Shown piece by piece: positions 63,395 through 64,000 of a stretch of DNA of 64,000 nt. The position numbers and the translations under genes were made by a program. The stretch spans positions 992,001 through 1,056,000 of the forward strand of contig NZ_CP138920.1 in assembly GCF_047123815.1 (NCBI RefSeq). Reading direction: 5' to 3'. The notes under the pieces are model-generated. The model was given only the letters and a program-made list of their open reading frames with translations, ran no database searches and was not told the origin of the DNA. Source of the DNA: Maricaulis sp017643475. Lineage in GTDB: Bacteria > Pseudomonadota > Alphaproteobacteria > Caulobacterales > Maricaulaceae. The first letter of the stretch is position 1, and the number at the start of each line of letters is the position of its first letter.

Positions 63395-64000
63395 GTGAAG
63401 CCGCTATCGCTCGACGACCCCCAGGCCTTTATCCGTGAGCACACCGACGTGCTGACACCGCCACTGGTGCCGGAAATCAAGCTGCACCTGGCCACCGAGA
63501 CCGTGGACATCTGGGAACAGACCGAGGAAGCGCTGGGCGAGATGGGCCTGCCGCCCCCCTTCTGGGCCTTTGCCTGGGCGGGCGGGCAAGCGCTGGCGCG
63601 CTATTGCCTGGACAATCCTGACATCGTCAAAGGCAAACGCGTGCTTGATTTTGCGGCTGGTGGCGCTGTCTCCGGCATCGCCGCGAAAATGTCCGGCGCC
63701 GAACAGGTGACCGCCAGCGAGCTCGACGCCTTTGCGATCGAGGCCTGCCGGGCCAATGCCACACTCAACGCAGTCGAGCTGGATACCGAACTGGGTGATG
63801 TGGTCGGGCGTTTCGACGCCTGGGACGTGATCATCGCCGGAGATGTCTTCTACGAGGATGAAGGCGCCCGTCATATCGGTGCCTGGCTCGAGGAAAGCGC
63901 CCGCCGCGGCACACGCGTCCTGATCGGAGACCCGGGCCGATCCTTCCTGCCGCGCGAAAAACTCGACCGGCTCGCAGAGTATACAGTACCCGTCACCCGC
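63395..64000 (+). CDS. SAM-dependent methyltransferase (3' end outside window)
   Basis: The frame is open to the window edge, with 202 codons visible. It has LPPPFWAFAWAGGQALARY, the SAM-binding VLDFAAGGAVSGIAA, an acidic ASELD at the end of the second strand and FDAWDVIIAGDVFYEDEGA. This is the Nnt1/ETFB-lysine methyltransferase group; the target could be a protein lysine but is not shown. GTG 63395 has AGGAA seven bases upstream; an in-frame ATG at 63365 would add ten residues. Confidence 0.82.
   Translation, partial: MKPLSLDDPQAFIREHTDVLTPPLVPEIKLHLATETVDIWEQTEEALGEMGLPPPFWAFAWAGGQALARYCLDNPDIVKGKRVLDFAAGGAVSGIAAKMSGAEQVTASELDAFAIEACRANATLNAVELDTELGDVVGRFDAWDVIIAGDVFYEDEGARHIGAWLEESARRGTRVLIGDPGRSFLPREKLDRLAEYTVPVTR

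Noticed and set aside
1..64000. tRNA, rRNA, CRISPR, insertion sequence or prophage
   Set aside because: I looked in the intergenic gaps and saw no cloverleaf ends, spaced direct repeats, transposase or integrase motifs. A tRNAscan or ISfinder run could still find something short.

Overview
The window looks like chromosome from an alphaproteobacterium of the Caulobacter/Maricaulis/Hyphomonas type. The main clues are a Caulobacter-type CcrM DNA methyltransferase with a CtrA-like box and GANTC sites in its promoter, split b and b' ATP synthase subunits, a split glycine decarboxylase (P1/P2), an aa3 oxidase cluster with ctaB, ctaG and surf1, and high GC with dense, often overlapping genes. The genus is an inference; no rRNA or species marker is present. 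I see no insertion sequence, prophage, CRISPR array, tRNA or rRNA.

Layout. 0-9.6 kb: end of a radical SAM gene, a membrane lipoprotein, a MHYT-like/GGDEF/EAL c-di-GMP protein, rnhB, ccrM, a hybrid histidine kinase and mutY. 9.6-15.1 kb: a DUF721 protein, two tandem DsbA-like thiol proteins and SMC. 15.2-17.9 kb: the F0 ATP synthase operon (I, a, c, b', b). 17.9-20.7 kb: a serine hydrolase, a small membrane protein and an alpha/beta hydrolase. 20.7-25.4 kb: the glycine cleavage operon gcvT-gcvH-gcvPA-gcvPB on the minus strand behind a tandem glycine riboswitch. 25.5-35.7 kb: a small exported protein, a second serine hydrolase, argS, a lipoprotein, ispH, a DUF1801 gene, rnhA, a very large GAF/PAS hybrid kinase and a free periplasmic TonB C-terminal domain. 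35.8-40.2 kb: NfeD/SPFH pair, peroxiredoxin, YqgE, an EAL protein and a GNAT acetyltransferase. 40.2-46.7 kb: the cytochrome c oxidase cluster ctaC-ctaD-ctaB-coxF-like-ctaG-ctaE-DUF983-surf1 on the minus strand, with a good sigma-70-type promoter ahead of ctaC.

47-55 kb is the most accessory-looking part. After tldD comes a decayed TonB-dependent receptor gene with three independent lesions, then an intact paralogue, then two tandem secreted aspartyl proteases that each carry two Asp-Thr/Ser-Gly active-site motifs in one chain. A POT-family peptide transporter converges on them. I read this as a candidate peptide capture, cleavage and uptake locus. 57-64 kb: glutamate-cysteine ligase, rsmE, ubiA, a pair of M16 peptidases (one with the zinc motif, one without) and the start of a methyltransferase gene cut by the window edge.

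Other points to check: four convergent gene pairs end on overlapping stop codons inside a 4-base CTAG/CTAA; ctaG has no canonical start codon covering its conserved N-terminus; and the POT transporter carries a large polar insertion.
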